In this document: positions 8,173 to 16,193 of the stretch, piece by piece | How the letters are laid out: each line of letters begins with the position of its first letter | Numbering within the stretch: the stretch's first letter is position 1 | Source: Victivallaceae bacterium | GTDB taxonomy: Bacteria > Verrucomicrobiota > Lentisphaeria > Victivallales > Victivallaceae | Length of the DNA: 52,818 bases | Direction of reading: 5' to 3' | Assembly: GCA_024405735.1 (NCBI GenBank) | Contig: JAKSOF010000015.1 | Coordinates: 1 to 52,818 of the forward strand | Notes under the pieces: generated by a model | Databases searched by the model: none | The model's input: only the letters and a program-made list of their open reading frames with translations | Told to the model about the DNA's origin: nothing | Translations under genes and position numbers: made by a program

Positions 8173-8853
8173 TCAGTCGATGCTGAAGTTCACGATCGGG
8201 AAACAGGGCAGGAAGCCGTCTTCCATAAAGTTCAGGAAGCCGAACTGGAAACCTTTTTTCGCAAAGTTCAGCAAACCGAGCTGGAAGCCGCTTTTGTTTC
8301 CGACATTCAGCAACGAAGCCTGAAGTCCGTCGACATCATTGGCGACATTGAGCACCGGAGCCGCCTGAAAACCGACGACGTCATTCGAGATGTTGATGAT
8401 CGCCGCAGGCTGGAAGCCGGTGAATTTCCCGGTGGAAACGTTGACGCAGCTTGCCTGCAGACCTCTCATATTGCCGTTCATCGTGAAAACGGGGGCAAGC
8501 TGGGCGCCGATGAATTCATCGCGGCAGATACAGGTGAGCAGCGTCGCCTGCAAGCCCTCGACTTCATGACTGTAGCAGACCGTCCACCCCAACTGCGCGC
8601 CCTGAATGTGCTGGGTGAGCGAACCGAGCCAGGAGGCTTCCAGACCGATCACCTTGCCCTGCCCGGCGCACATCGGCCAGCCGGACTTGATGCCGATGAC
8701 GTTGCTTTCCATCTGCGAACGCGGGAATTTGTACCAGATGCCGATCTGGAAATAACTGGTCGGATAATTTTCATACACCGGAGCAACGGGGGCTTCCGCC
8801 GCAAACGAAGCGCCGACGGCAAACAATGCGAGCAACAACAAAACTTTTTTCAT
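8173..8853 (-). CDS. Secreted protein with Gly-Phe/Leu-Gln repeats
   Basis: The 226-residue protein has a clear Sec signal peptide (KKVLLLLALFAVGASFAAEA). The rest is built of roughly 15-residue repeats with the pattern G-(F/L)-Q-x-(A/G)-x-x-N, such as GLQASLLNVGNKSG and GFQLGLLNFAKKG. Such repeats occur in poorly characterised surface proteins of the LA_2272 type and probably form a beta-solenoid-like structure. The start at 8853 is set by AAGGAG a few bases upstream; an in-frame TTG at 8871 lies upstream of that site. It follows a shorter paralogue by 21 bases. The role is unknown: export and an envelope location are inferred from the signal peptide. Confidence 0.78.
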   Translation of the reverse strand: MKKVLLLLALFAVGASFAAEAPVAPVYENYPTSYFQIGIWYKFPRSQMESNVIGIKSGWPMCAGQGKVIGLEASWLGSLTQHIQGAQLGWTVCYSHEVEGLQATLLTCICRDEFIGAQLAPVFTMNGNMRGLQASCVNVSTGKFTGFQPAAIINISNDVVGFQAAPVLNVANDVDGLQASLLNVGNKSGFQLGLLNFAKKGFQFGFLNFMEDGFLPCFPIVNFSID

Positions 8854-8874
8854 TTTTCTCTCCTTGGACAATGA

Positions 8875-9339
8875 TTACTTCACCGGGAAATTCACCAGCG
8901 GGAACCAGGGCAAAAAGCCGTTTTCCATAAAATTCAGAATGCCGAACTGGATGCCGCCTTTTTTGGCGACGTTGACCACGGCAAAAGCGACCCCGTCGAC
9001 TTCATCGACCAGATTGACCGGAGCCAACGCGACGCCGGCAAGTTTTTCACCGCTGGTAAACGCCAGCGCCCCCTTGAAACCCTTGACATCTTTACTGGAG
9101 GCACAGACCACCGCGCCTTCGACACCGTAGACCGGAGCGCCGCCGCAACCGAGGATGCCGAGTTTGACGCCGTAGGTGTCGGTGTACATCTGATATTCCG
9201 GAGTATCCTCCCAGATGGTGAACATAAAACTTTCATAATTTTCCGCACCCTTGGACTGGGCGGTGGAAGTTTCCGCGGCGGCGAGCGAAAAAACGCCGAC
9301 CGCCGCCAACAACATCGCGACGAGAATACTTTTTTTCAT
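8875..9339 (-). CDS. Secreted protein, short paralogue of the repeat protein
   Basis: This protein of about 154 residues has a signal peptide (KKSILVAMLLAAVGVFSLAAA) and ends almost identically to its neighbour: GIQFGILNFMENGFLPWFPLVNF here, GFQFGFLNFMEDGFLPCFPIVNF there. The middle has weaker repeats (VKGFKGALAFTSGEKLAGVALAP). AGGA lies nine bases before ATG 9339; ATG 9345 is also in frame but has only a three-base gap. It is the first gene of a two-gene operon with a good promoter. Function is unknown; duplication followed by change in repeat number is the simplest explanation of the pair. Confidence 0.75.
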   Translation of the reverse strand: MKKSILVAMLLAAVGVFSLAAAETSTAQSKGAENYESFMFTIWEDTPEYQMYTDTYGVKLGILGCGGAPVYGVEGAVVCASSKDVKGFKGALAFTSGEKLAGVALAPVNLVDEVDGVAFAVVNVAKKGGIQFGILNFMENGFLPWFPLVNFPVK

Positions 9340-9399
9340 TGTCATCTTTCCTTTTTGGAGTTACAGCGGACGGCTGATCCATCCGTTGTTTCTTTACTC

Positions 9400-9428
9400 A
9401 ATATACCTTGTCTTCACATAAAAAGCAA
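9400..9428 (-). promoter_or_regulatory. Promoter of the secreted-repeat-protein operon
   Basis: On the minus strand: TTGCTT (9423-9428), 17 bp, TATATT (9400-9405). The transcript would start about 55 bases before the first ATG. Confidence 0.65.
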
Positions 9429-9466
9429 ACTTTTGTGATAAAAAACGTCCCCCGCTGAAAACTTTT

Positions 9467-12079
9467 TCACGCGGAAAGCGTTTTCAGTTTCCGGTAATCG
9501 GTTTTTCCGGTGCCGAGCAGCGGGATCTCGTCGAGCCGGACGACTTTGCCGACGTAGCTGATCGGAGAAAACCCGGCTTCGCGGAGTGCCTGATTGGCGG
9601 CTTCCCTGGTGATTTCAAGTGTCGCAAAGAGGATGATTTCCGGCTTGTCGTCACTTCCCTGCGCCTCGACGGCGAGCGGAGTCTTTTCCGCATCACTGCC
9701 GAAACGGGAAAGCAACGCCTCCTCGACGGCGGGGAGCGAAACCATTTCGCCCGCGATCTTGACAAAACGCTTGAGCCTGCCTTTGAACGTGATGAAGTTT
9801 TCGTCATCGGCTTCGACGAGATCGCCCGTCCGGTACCACATTTTTCCTTTCATTTCGACAAAAGGCGAGTGATCTTCCGCCGAGAGGTAACCTGGGAAAA
9901 CGGTCGGACCGCTGACGTAAAGCATTCCGGTTTTGCCGGACGGCAGAGGATCGCCGTTTTCATCGCAGATCATCCAGTCGAGGCACTTGAGAATGCGGCC
10001 GACCGTGCCGTTTTTCCGGGCGTCAGGCTGATTGACGGCGATGATGGGACCGCATTCGGTGATGCCGTAGCCTTCCAGAAAATAAGCGTCCGGACACTTT
10101 TCGCGGAAAAGTTCCAATCTGCCGGAGGAACATTTTTCCGCGCCGGTGATGACGATGCGGACCGTTTCCACTTCCTCGCGCAATGCGTGTTTCAATATGC
10201 CCTCGACAAACGTCGGCGTCCCGACGATCATCGTCGTGCGGTAGGCGCAGATCAGCCGTTTCAGCATATTGCCGTCGGTCGGATCGCCGTGATAGACGAT
10301 CCGCATATTGCTGATCGCCGGGAGAACGCCGTTGATCAGAAGACCGAAAGCGTGAAACGGCGGCAACATCCCGAGAATGCTGTCGTCGCGGCGCAGTTTC
10401 ATCGGCTCCATCGCGTATTGGATGTCCTTCAATTCATTTTCGTGCGTGACCGGCACGGCTTTGGGTTCGCTTTCCGAACCGCTGGTGAAAAGGATCGCCG
10501 CGTAAGGCGACACCTTGGCGGCACGCAGCGTTTGCCAGGAAAAGCGGCTGAAAAACCACGCGCGCAATTTTTTGAATACCGTGATTTTTTGTTTCAGATC
10601 TTCCAAAAAGACAAAACGGTCGGAAACGGGGGAAAGATCCGTGCCGCGCTCCGTGAGTTTCCGGACGACGAGTTGAGAAGTCAAAACGTACTGCAGACCG
10701 GATTTTCTCACGCACGCCGCAAGCGTGCGCGCGCCGACCGTCCAATTGAGCATCACCGGCGTTTTTCCGGCAAAGAGCATCGCCATATAGACGGGGAAAA
10801 ACGCCGCGCACGCCGGCATCACCAAACCGATTTTTTCGCCGGGGATCGCCGCGATCCCGTCTTTGAGCGCGAGGATCGCGAGAATGATCTTGCGGTTGGT
10901 CAGCACCCCCGCCGACTGATCGGCGAGCAAAGGAAAATCGGGACGCTGTTTCGCCAGACGCAAAAAGGCTCCGGTGATCGTCGTGCTGTTTTCCGGAATT
11001 TCCGGCGCGGTCGCGTCGGGCGGGATAAACCAGGAAACGGGGATTTTCTGCAACGGTTTTTCCTGCGGCGTTTTGCCGATGGCGGCAAGCAGCAGATCGC
11101 CGACGAGGCGAAGACTGCCGGGATCAGGGATGCGGACGGCAAATTCCTGCTCCGTCCAGACCGCCATACCGTAGATCAGCAAACTGTCCATCCCGAGATC
11201 CTTGCCGAGTTTATCCTGATCGCGGATCACGGCGACGGAGGAAACTTCACGCAGTCTCGCGTAAATTTTCTGCCGGACGGGATCGGGAACGTCCGAGGTA
11301 TCGGCTTCGGAAAATTCCGACGGCGGCTCGGCAACGGTGCGCGTACCGCCTTTTTCCCAGAATTTGTAGGGGACGTACATATTGGCGGGGGCATTCTGAT
11401 TGTAAAAATTTTCCAGATAACGGTTGAGGACTTCCTTGCTCTCAAAACGCGACAGTCCGGAAACCTCCTCCAGCGTGATCTCGACGTCGCGGCGGGGCAT
11501 GAAAAAGAAAAAATTCCAAAAAAGTTTTTTGAGATTTTCCCGGCAAACGGCGGAAAAGGAAACCGCTTTGCCGCAACTGCGGCTGAATGAACTCCCCCAA
11601 AGCCCCCGGGTGCGGATCAAAACGACGCGCACACCGGGGCATTGGCGAAGCAACGTGTACGCTCCGGTATTTCCCTGCAGATTTTCATAGCGGCTGCGGT
11701 AAACGCGTCCGCTCGGATACATCAGGACGTTTTCCCCTTTCTGCAAGGCGCGGCGGCACGTTTCAAACTGCGCTTTGCATTTTTCGACGCCGGCATCCCC
11801 CACGACTCCGAGGTCCGCAAACGGCAATAACCGCAAACTTCTGATGAAATGCTTCAACGGTGTTTCGGCGACCTGCTTGTCGTCGATGAGGATCCACGGG
11901 CGGAATTTGCGGATCAGAAAAGACCCTAAAATTTCCGGGTCGATCAACGCCGGATGATTGGGCAGAAACAAAATCCCCCTGCCCTGCTCAATTTTGATTT
12001 TTTCCAAACCGTAAACCTGAATGCGGTAACGCAGTTTCAGAAGCAGTTTCACTATCAAAGAAAGAAAAGACACCAGCAT
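9467..12079 (-). CDS. Acyltransferase-ACP-AMP ligase fusion, Aas-like
   Basis: This 870-residue protein has three parts. Residues 1-230 are a PlsC-type acyltransferase with the HX4D motif (NHPALID, His42/Asp47) and a YPSGR block. Around residue 299 is an acyl-carrier-like motif, DLGMDSL, whose Ser could carry phosphopantetheine. From about 360 there is an acyl-CoA/acyl-ACP synthetase with the AMP-binding loop LFTSGSESEPKA (530-541) and GYGITECGP (670-678). By family knowledge Aas reacylates lysophospholipids with free fatty acids. Unlike fused Aas proteins it has no MFS part; an LplT-like transporter is encoded separately at 24650. ATG 12079 is preferred because GAGGAAAA precedes it. Confidence 0.85.
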   Translation of the reverse strand: MLVSFLSLIVKLLLKLRYRIQVYGLEKIKIEQGRGILFLPNHPALIDPEILGSFLIRKFRPWILIDDKQVAETPLKHFIRSLRLLPFADLGVVGDAGVEKCKAQFETCRRALQKGENVLMYPSGRVYRSRYENLQGNTGAYTLLRQCPGVRVVLIRTRGLWGSSFSRSCGKAVSFSAVCRENLKKLFWNFFFFMPRRDVEITLEEVSGLSRFESKEVLNRYLENFYNQNAPANMYVPYKFWEKGGTRTVAEPPSEFSEADTSDVPDPVRQKIYARLREVSSVAVIRDQDKLGKDLGMDSLLIYGMAVWTEQEFAVRIPDPGSLRLVGDLLLAAIGKTPQEKPLQKIPVSWFIPPDATAPEIPENSTTITGAFLRLAKQRPDFPLLADQSAGVLTNRKIILAILALKDGIAAIPGEKIGLVMPACAAFFPVYMAMLFAGKTPVMLNWTVGARTLAACVRKSGLQYVLTSQLVVRKLTERGTDLSPVSDRFVFLEDLKQKITVFKKLRAWFFSRFSWQTLRAAKVSPYAAILFTSGSESEPKAVPVTHENELKDIQYAMEPMKLRRDDSILGMLPPFHAFGLLINGVLPAISNMRIVYHGDPTDGNMLKRLICAYRTTMIVGTPTFVEGILKHALREEVETVRIVITGAEKCSSGRLELFREKCPDAYFLEGYGITECGPIIAVNQPDARKNGTVGRILKCLDWMICDENGDPLPSGKTGMLYVSGPTVFPGYLSAEDHSPFVEMKGKMWYRTGDLVEADDENFITFKGRLKRFVKIAGEMVSLPAVEEALLSRFGSDAEKTPLAVEAQGSDDKPEIILFATLEITREAANQALREAGFSPISYVGKVVRLDEIPLLGTGKTDYRKLKTLSA

Positions 12080-12122
12080 TTTTTCCTCATCAAATTTCCA
12101 CGGCAAACACCGACGCTTTTTT

Positions 12123-12150
12123 ACAATATCACAATTATGGAAAAATTCAA
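12123..12150 (-). promoter_or_regulatory. Promoter of the Aas-like gene
   Basis: Minus strand: TTGAAT (12145-12150), 16 bp, TATTGT (12123-12128), about 50 bases upstream of the chosen start codon. Confidence 0.5.
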
Positions 12151-12163
12151 AACATTCTCCACT

Positions 12164-12201
12164 AAAAAACAACGGGCGTTCCGCAAATTTGCGGAACGCC
12201 C
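12164..12201 (-). terminator. Rho-independent terminator after glycosidase-like gene
   Basis: A perfect palindrome GGGCGTTCCGCAAA / TTTGCGGAACGCCC (12174-12201) is followed on the minus strand by GTTGTTTTTT (T-run at 12164-12169). It ends the exonuclease/glycosidase-like transcription unit. Confidence 0.9.
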
Positions 12202-12220
12202 GGACAAGCGGGAAACAAAA

Positions 12221-14929
12221 TCACTTCTTTTCCAGCAAATAGATGCTGTCGCCTTTGACGTCGGCAAGGACGTTGCCCTCGACGCCTCTGATTTTCCAGC
12301 CTTGGGGAAGATCGACGGTCACCTTTTTGGCGGGATTCCAGAAAAGGAGCGCGCCGCCCTTGTCGCTGATCCACGTCGTGCCGAAAGATGTTTCGCGGAT
12401 GAAAGGCATTCCGACGTGATCGAGCGTTTCATTGAATTTCGGCACGAGACTCACCATCCGGTTGGCGCGCACGACTTCATCGGCGACGCGGTCGAACTGG
12501 AAAGTATATCCTGAAAGTTCCGAAGTCAAAAAGCAGCCGAACATCCCCGCACGGAAGAAATCAAGTTCCAGCCCCTCGTAGAAATTCGCCGTCGGCACAC
12601 TGCCGACAAGCGCGAATTCATTTCCGGCAAAAGGCGTGTAAAGATGCGGGCGGTACCAGTACTCGTCAAGCACGAGGGGATTCATTCCCTCGATCGCGAC
12701 GTGGCAGTTATTCTGATGAAAAAAGCGGTAGAATCTGATCTGCGACGCGAGTCCGTGGGGACTTTGTTTTTTGGCGTAGTTGACACAATTCGCCGCCGCG
12801 CCGTCCATATCGCGGTAGACCAGACCGACTCCGGCTTCGATCGCGGGCTTGGCAAGTTCGCAGAACCACTTGTAGTATTCCTCGTTGTTGACGTCGATCA
12901 CGGGATAACGCGAACCGCTGTAAGCAAAAATTTTGCCTTTGGGATCGCGGACGAACCATTCCGGGTGATGGTTGTAGATCCAGCCGCCGTCGCCCTGAAC
13001 GTAACTTCCGGCAGTCCAGATGTGGGAACGCACTCCCTTGTCGCGCAATTCGCGGATCAGCGGGAAACGGCTGGCGCGGTAGGAAACGTCCGCCGGTTCT
13101 TCGGCACCGGGCAGACGCAGGAAGCGGAACCCCGCCTTGGCGGCGGCGTCACGCACGGCTTTTTGCTCATCCTCCGAAACCTGATGGCTGACGCGGCAAC
13201 CGGGGTAGATCGGCAGTTCGTCCAGCCCCGCCTTACGGCGAAGTGTTTGCCGCTGAAGCTGATACATCGCCAGATACTCGTTGTGTCCGCGCTCGGCGCC
13301 GACACTGTACCAGTGCCAGTAATTTTTGCTCGCGACCGGCGCGAGGACGCGCCCGAAACCGTGACGGCGGGTGCGCGTGATCGCTTTTTCGCCTTTTTGG
13401 CGCGCCAGACGCACTTCGACGGACTCCGCTTCATCGATGTTGCCGAGGAAAACGCCGTTTTCACAGGCGACCAACTCAAACGGCTGACCGCTGCCGAAGT
13501 AACTCCAGAAACTCGTGTCGGCCGTCGTTTTGCCCGTCATATCGAATTCCGCATAGCCGCGCGGCGGCGAATAACAGGAGTTGCGGCGCGAAAAGAGCGG
13601 TTTTTCCGGCGTCAGATCGGAAGTGAAAACAACTTTGTTGATGTAAAGCGGACACTTTGTCACTTCGATGCGGTCGGCGACGCCGGCGTATTCCCTGCCG
13701 TCAAGCAAAAGTTTGCCTGCGGTGAAGATCCAGCGCATCAAAGAGTCTTTGGCGGTATAGCTGATGACCGCACTTTTGCCGTCAACGGAAATTCCGGCAA
13801 ATTGCCATTTGATGTCGGCGGGGGTCGTTTCCGACGCGGCATCGGTCGCTTCCGCCGTCGCCTCGTCAAAAAGCGAACGGTCGGTCGAATAACTGATTTC
13901 GGGAATGCGGTAATTGCGGATCAGACTTTCCGTCTGACCGGGATAGGTGATTTCGACGCTGCCGTTTTCCGCAAGCGTCAGACAACAGCCGTTGGCAAAG
14001 GTGACGGTTTTGTCCTTGATTTCAGGAACTTCGGCGCACTCCGTGACGCCGAGTTGCGGGATTTGCACGGAAACGGCGATCTCGTCCAGATTTTTGCGTT
14101 CGGGGATCGGCTGCATACGCTCGATAAGCGCGTCGGCTTTGACTTTGACGTTGGCGCTGTCGCCGACGACGGCGATGAAAAACGCTTTCCCATACGCCCA
14201 GTTGGAAAATTCTTTCAACTGCAAAGCGTAGGCGATTTCGGCATTCAAAAACGTGACCGTTCCCTTGCCGACCGATTTTCGAACGAGGAAAGGTGCGACT
14301 TCGTTGCCGTTTTCATCGCGGATCATACTCAAAACGGTCGCCCCCTCGACGGCGCGTCCCCGGTGAAACGCGCGGTAGACAGGAATTTTCTCCGGAAAAG
14401 CCGCATATTTTTCCCCCGCCGGACGGTTGGCGAAAAGCGGCGCTTCCGGCGCTTCCATTTCCTCCATCTGAAGCGGCAGAAGATCGCCGACTTCATTGGG
14501 GCAATCAAGCGTAAAGAGGATATTGCCGCCGTTTTCGACGTAGGACTTCAACTGCGCGATGCGTTCACTTGTCAGCATCTTTGCCATCAGATTCGCCGGG
14601 ATGTCGTGAAAGACCACCAGTTTCTTGCCCGTGAGTTTTTCCAAAAGCGGCGTGATGCCGTCAAAGGGCGTCGGCTCGACTTTGTCGGTCATATTGACCT
14701 TGATCGTCGCGCCGTTGAAGCCGTCAAGATACGCGCCGTTGGCGTTGATGCCGCGGCATCCGGCTTTGACCAGCATATTGCACATATCGGCTCCGCGCCA
14801 CGGGCGGCCGCCGCTGAAAACGGCGATGAGAGGGCCTTTTTTACCGACGGTCGGCGGCATTTTCCGCGGGCCCGCCGTCAACAGCACGGCGCACAATGCG
14901 ATCAACGAAATCCCCAGTACTTTTTTCAT
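12221..14929 (-). CDS. Secreted glycosidase-like protein with GATase-like N-domain
   Basis: The 902-residue protein starts with a signal peptide (KKVLGISLIALCAVLLTAG). Residues about 34-260 resemble a class I glutamine-amidotransferase-like or ThuA-like fold without a visible catalytic triad (LKSYVENGGNILFTLDCPNE). A beta-rich middle is followed from about 575 by a TIM-barrel-like glycosidase domain. VGLVYRDMDGAA (701-712) and VAIEGMNP (744-751) are where an alpha-galactosidase-like clan D enzyme carries its acids; Asp707 is the candidate nucleophile. Start: AAGGAG before ATG 14929. It follows the exonuclease gene by 26 bases, an unexpected pairing. GH family and substrate are not certain. 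Confidence 0.7.
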   Translation of the reverse strand: MKKVLGISLIALCAVLLTAGPRKMPPTVGKKGPLIAVFSGGRPWRGADMCNMLVKAGCRGINANGAYLDGFNGATIKVNMTDKVEPTPFDGITPLLEKLTGKKLVVFHDIPANLMAKMLTSERIAQLKSYVENGGNILFTLDCPNEVGDLLPLQMEEMEAPEAPLFANRPAGEKYAAFPEKIPVYRAFHRGRAVEGATVLSMIRDENGNEVAPFLVRKSVGKGTVTFLNAEIAYALQLKEFSNWAYGKAFFIAVVGDSANVKVKADALIERMQPIPERKNLDEIAVSVQIPQLGVTECAEVPEIKDKTVTFANGCCLTLAENGSVEITYPGQTESLIRNYRIPEISYSTDRSLFDEATAEATDAASETTPADIKWQFAGISVDGKSAVISYTAKDSLMRWIFTAGKLLLDGREYAGVADRIEVTKCPLYINKVVFTSDLTPEKPLFSRRNSCYSPPRGYAEFDMTGKTTADTSFWSYFGSGQPFELVACENGVFLGNIDEAESVEVRLARQKGEKAITRTRRHGFGRVLAPVASKNYWHWYSVGAERGHNEYLAMYQLQRQTLRRKAGLDELPIYPGCRVSHQVSEDEQKAVRDAAAKAGFRFLRLPGAEEPADVSYRASRFPLIRELRDKGVRSHIWTAGSYVQGDGGWIYNHHPEWFVRDPKGKIFAYSGSRYPVIDVNNEEYYKWFCELAKPAIEAGVGLVYRDMDGAAANCVNYAKKQSPHGLASQIRFYRFFHQNNCHVAIEGMNPLVLDEYWYRPHLYTPFAGNEFALVGSVPTANFYEGLELDFFRAGMFGCFLTSELSGYTFQFDRVADEVVRANRMVSLVPKFNETLDHVGMPFIRETSFGTTWISDKGGALLFWNPAKKVTVDLPQGWKIRGVEGNVLADVKGDSIYLLEKK

Positions 14930-14955
14930 AAAATCTCCTTTTTGGAGGTGAAAAC

Positions 14956-15909
14956 TCAAAACAATTCGCCCTGCTCCATCGCGGGAGGCGCGGACTTTTT
15001 TTCCGTTTTTTCCGGCACGGCAAACAGATCGCCGGCGGCACAAGTTTCCGCGACGGGCAATTCCTTTAAAATGCTCTTGAACCCCGCTTCGGTGCAGAGG
15101 GCGCGCACTTTTTCCCAGTCGACGGCGCGGCGCGTCAAAACTTGATCGAGATCGGCGAAACTTGCCGGAAGATCGCATTTGAGACGCACCAATCCGAGAT
15201 TGCGGCGGAGCAATTCCTCCTGATTCGCCAGTTTCGCCGCGAATTTGGCTTCCGTCAGCACGGAGGGGTCGGCGATGTACTCCTCAAGCGTGATATTCTG
15301 CAAAAGTTGCGCCGCGCTTTTGGGACCGATCCCCGCGATCCCCGCGATATTGTCGGCGGTGTCGCCGACAAGCGCGAGATAATCCGCGACCTTTTCCGGC
15401 GGGATGCCGAATTTCGCCTTGACAAAGTCGATGCCGCGCTCCTCGAAGCCGCCCCCTTTGGCGGGAGAAATCATTTTAACGTGCGCACTGACCAGTTGCG
15501 ACAAGTCCTTGTCGGAGGAAACGATGCGGATCTCGCAATCATCAAGATGCGACACGATACCGCCGATGAGATCGTCCGCCTCGAAGTTGGTTTCGGCGTA
15601 CTGCGGCCAGCCGAAAGCCGCCGCCATTGCCTTGAGGCGCGGCATTTGGCATTTCAACTCCTCCGGCATCGGCGGACGATTCGCCTTGTAGCCGGGGTTG
15701 AGTTTCAAACGGAAGTCCACCTTGCCGCAGTCAAAGAGCATCGCGCCGCGACGCGACGGATAGTTTTTATCCAGTTCAAGGAGCAGTTTGGTAAAGATAT
15801 AAAGCGCGTTGACCGGATTTCCCTGCGGGTCGGTCAACATCCGGATCGCGAAAAACGACCGAAAAATCTGACTGTATGCGTCGATCAGCACGACATCGAT
15901 AGCGGACAT
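14956..15909 (-). CDS. Stand-alone 5'-3' exonuclease (Pol I N-terminal type)
   Basis: The 317-residue protein matches the 5' nuclease domain of DNA polymerase I or flap endonucleases. Metal-binding acids are visible in VVLIDAYSQIFRSFFA (Asp10), NFEADDLIGGI and SSDKDLSQL, followed by a helix-3-turn-helix (VGDTADNIAGIAGIGPKSAA). No polymerase domain follows, so the function is RNA primer or flap removal in trans. The C-terminal tail is low in complexity and ends in EQGELF; this short acidic/hydrophobic tail could bind the sliding clamp, which is an inference. ATG 15909 is chosen because GGGGGAG lies just upstream and the promoter (15942-15969) excludes the longer frame. Confidence 0.88.
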   Translation of the reverse strand: MSAIDVVLIDAYSQIFRSFFAIRMLTDPQGNPVNALYIFTKLLLELDKNYPSRRGAMLFDCGKVDFRLKLNPGYKANRPPMPEELKCQMPRLKAMAAAFGWPQYAETNFEADDLIGGIVSHLDDCEIRIVSSDKDLSQLVSAHVKMISPAKGGGFEERGIDFVKAKFGIPPEKVADYLALVGDTADNIAGIAGIGPKSAAQLLQNITLEEYIADPSVLTEAKFAAKLANQEELLRRNLGLVRLKCDLPASFADLDQVLTRRAVDWEKVRALCTEAGFKSILKELPVAETCAAGDLFAVPEKTEKKSAPPAMEQGELF

Positions 15910-15941
15910 TTTTACTCCCCCGTAAAAAAGTTGACATTTCC

Positions 15942-15969
15942 AATATAGCACGCTAAGATGTTTTGTCAA
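15942..15969 (-). promoter_or_regulatory. Promoter of the exonuclease unit
   Basis: Minus strand: TTGACA (15964-15969), 16 bp, TATATT (15942-15947). Very close to consensus. Confidence 0.7.
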
Positions 15970-15997
15970 CCGCAAAAAGCCTTATCAACGGTTTGGT

Positions 15998-16028
15998 TTC
16001 GCAAGATCGGCATACTTTTCGCAAGATT
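15998..16028. repeat. Direct repeats TTTCGCAAGAT, possible operator
   Basis: The 11-mer TTTCGCAAGAT occurs at 15998-16008 and again at 16018-16028, exactly 20 bp apart, just upstream of and touching the -35 box of the GH20 promoter. The spacing places both copies on nearly the same helix face. Confidence 0.5.
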
Positions 16029-16056
16029 GACGTTTGCAATACAATATCTATATTGT
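16027..16056 (+). promoter_or_regulatory. GH20 operon promoter with palindromic -10 region
   Basis: Plus strand: TTGACG (16027-16032), 16 bp, TATATT (16049-16054). The -10 lies in a perfect inverted repeat, ACAATAT-CT-ATATTGT (16041-16056), a plausible repressor site. A second possible -10 (TATATT, 16143-16148) lies closer to the gene. Confidence 0.55.
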
Positions 16057-16193
16057 ACGGCGGAAAAAGCCGTTTGTCAACACACGGGAAAACAAAAGTC
16101 AATTTTTTCCGGCAAAGGGGATGTTTTTTTGCCGGAAGCGTGTATATTACAATAAAGGAACATTTCCAATCTGACCCGCAAGGAGGAAACAAA

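Noticed and set aside
12644-15145. A very long plus-strand open frame (833 codons) opposite the glycosidase-like gene, and similar frames opposite other genes (e.g. 30-1409, 6350-8086, 9869-11590, 38340-40151)
   Set aside because: They are antisense to well-supported genes, lack ribosome binding sites and protein motifs, and are rich in Arg, Phe and Asp as expected from reverse reading of high-GC codons.
15931-15959. Plus-strand TTGACA, 17 bp, TAAGAT
   Set aside because: It is a fair promoter by sequence, but it lies across the exonuclease promoter, 240 bases from GH20, and a better promoter exists at 16027-16056.
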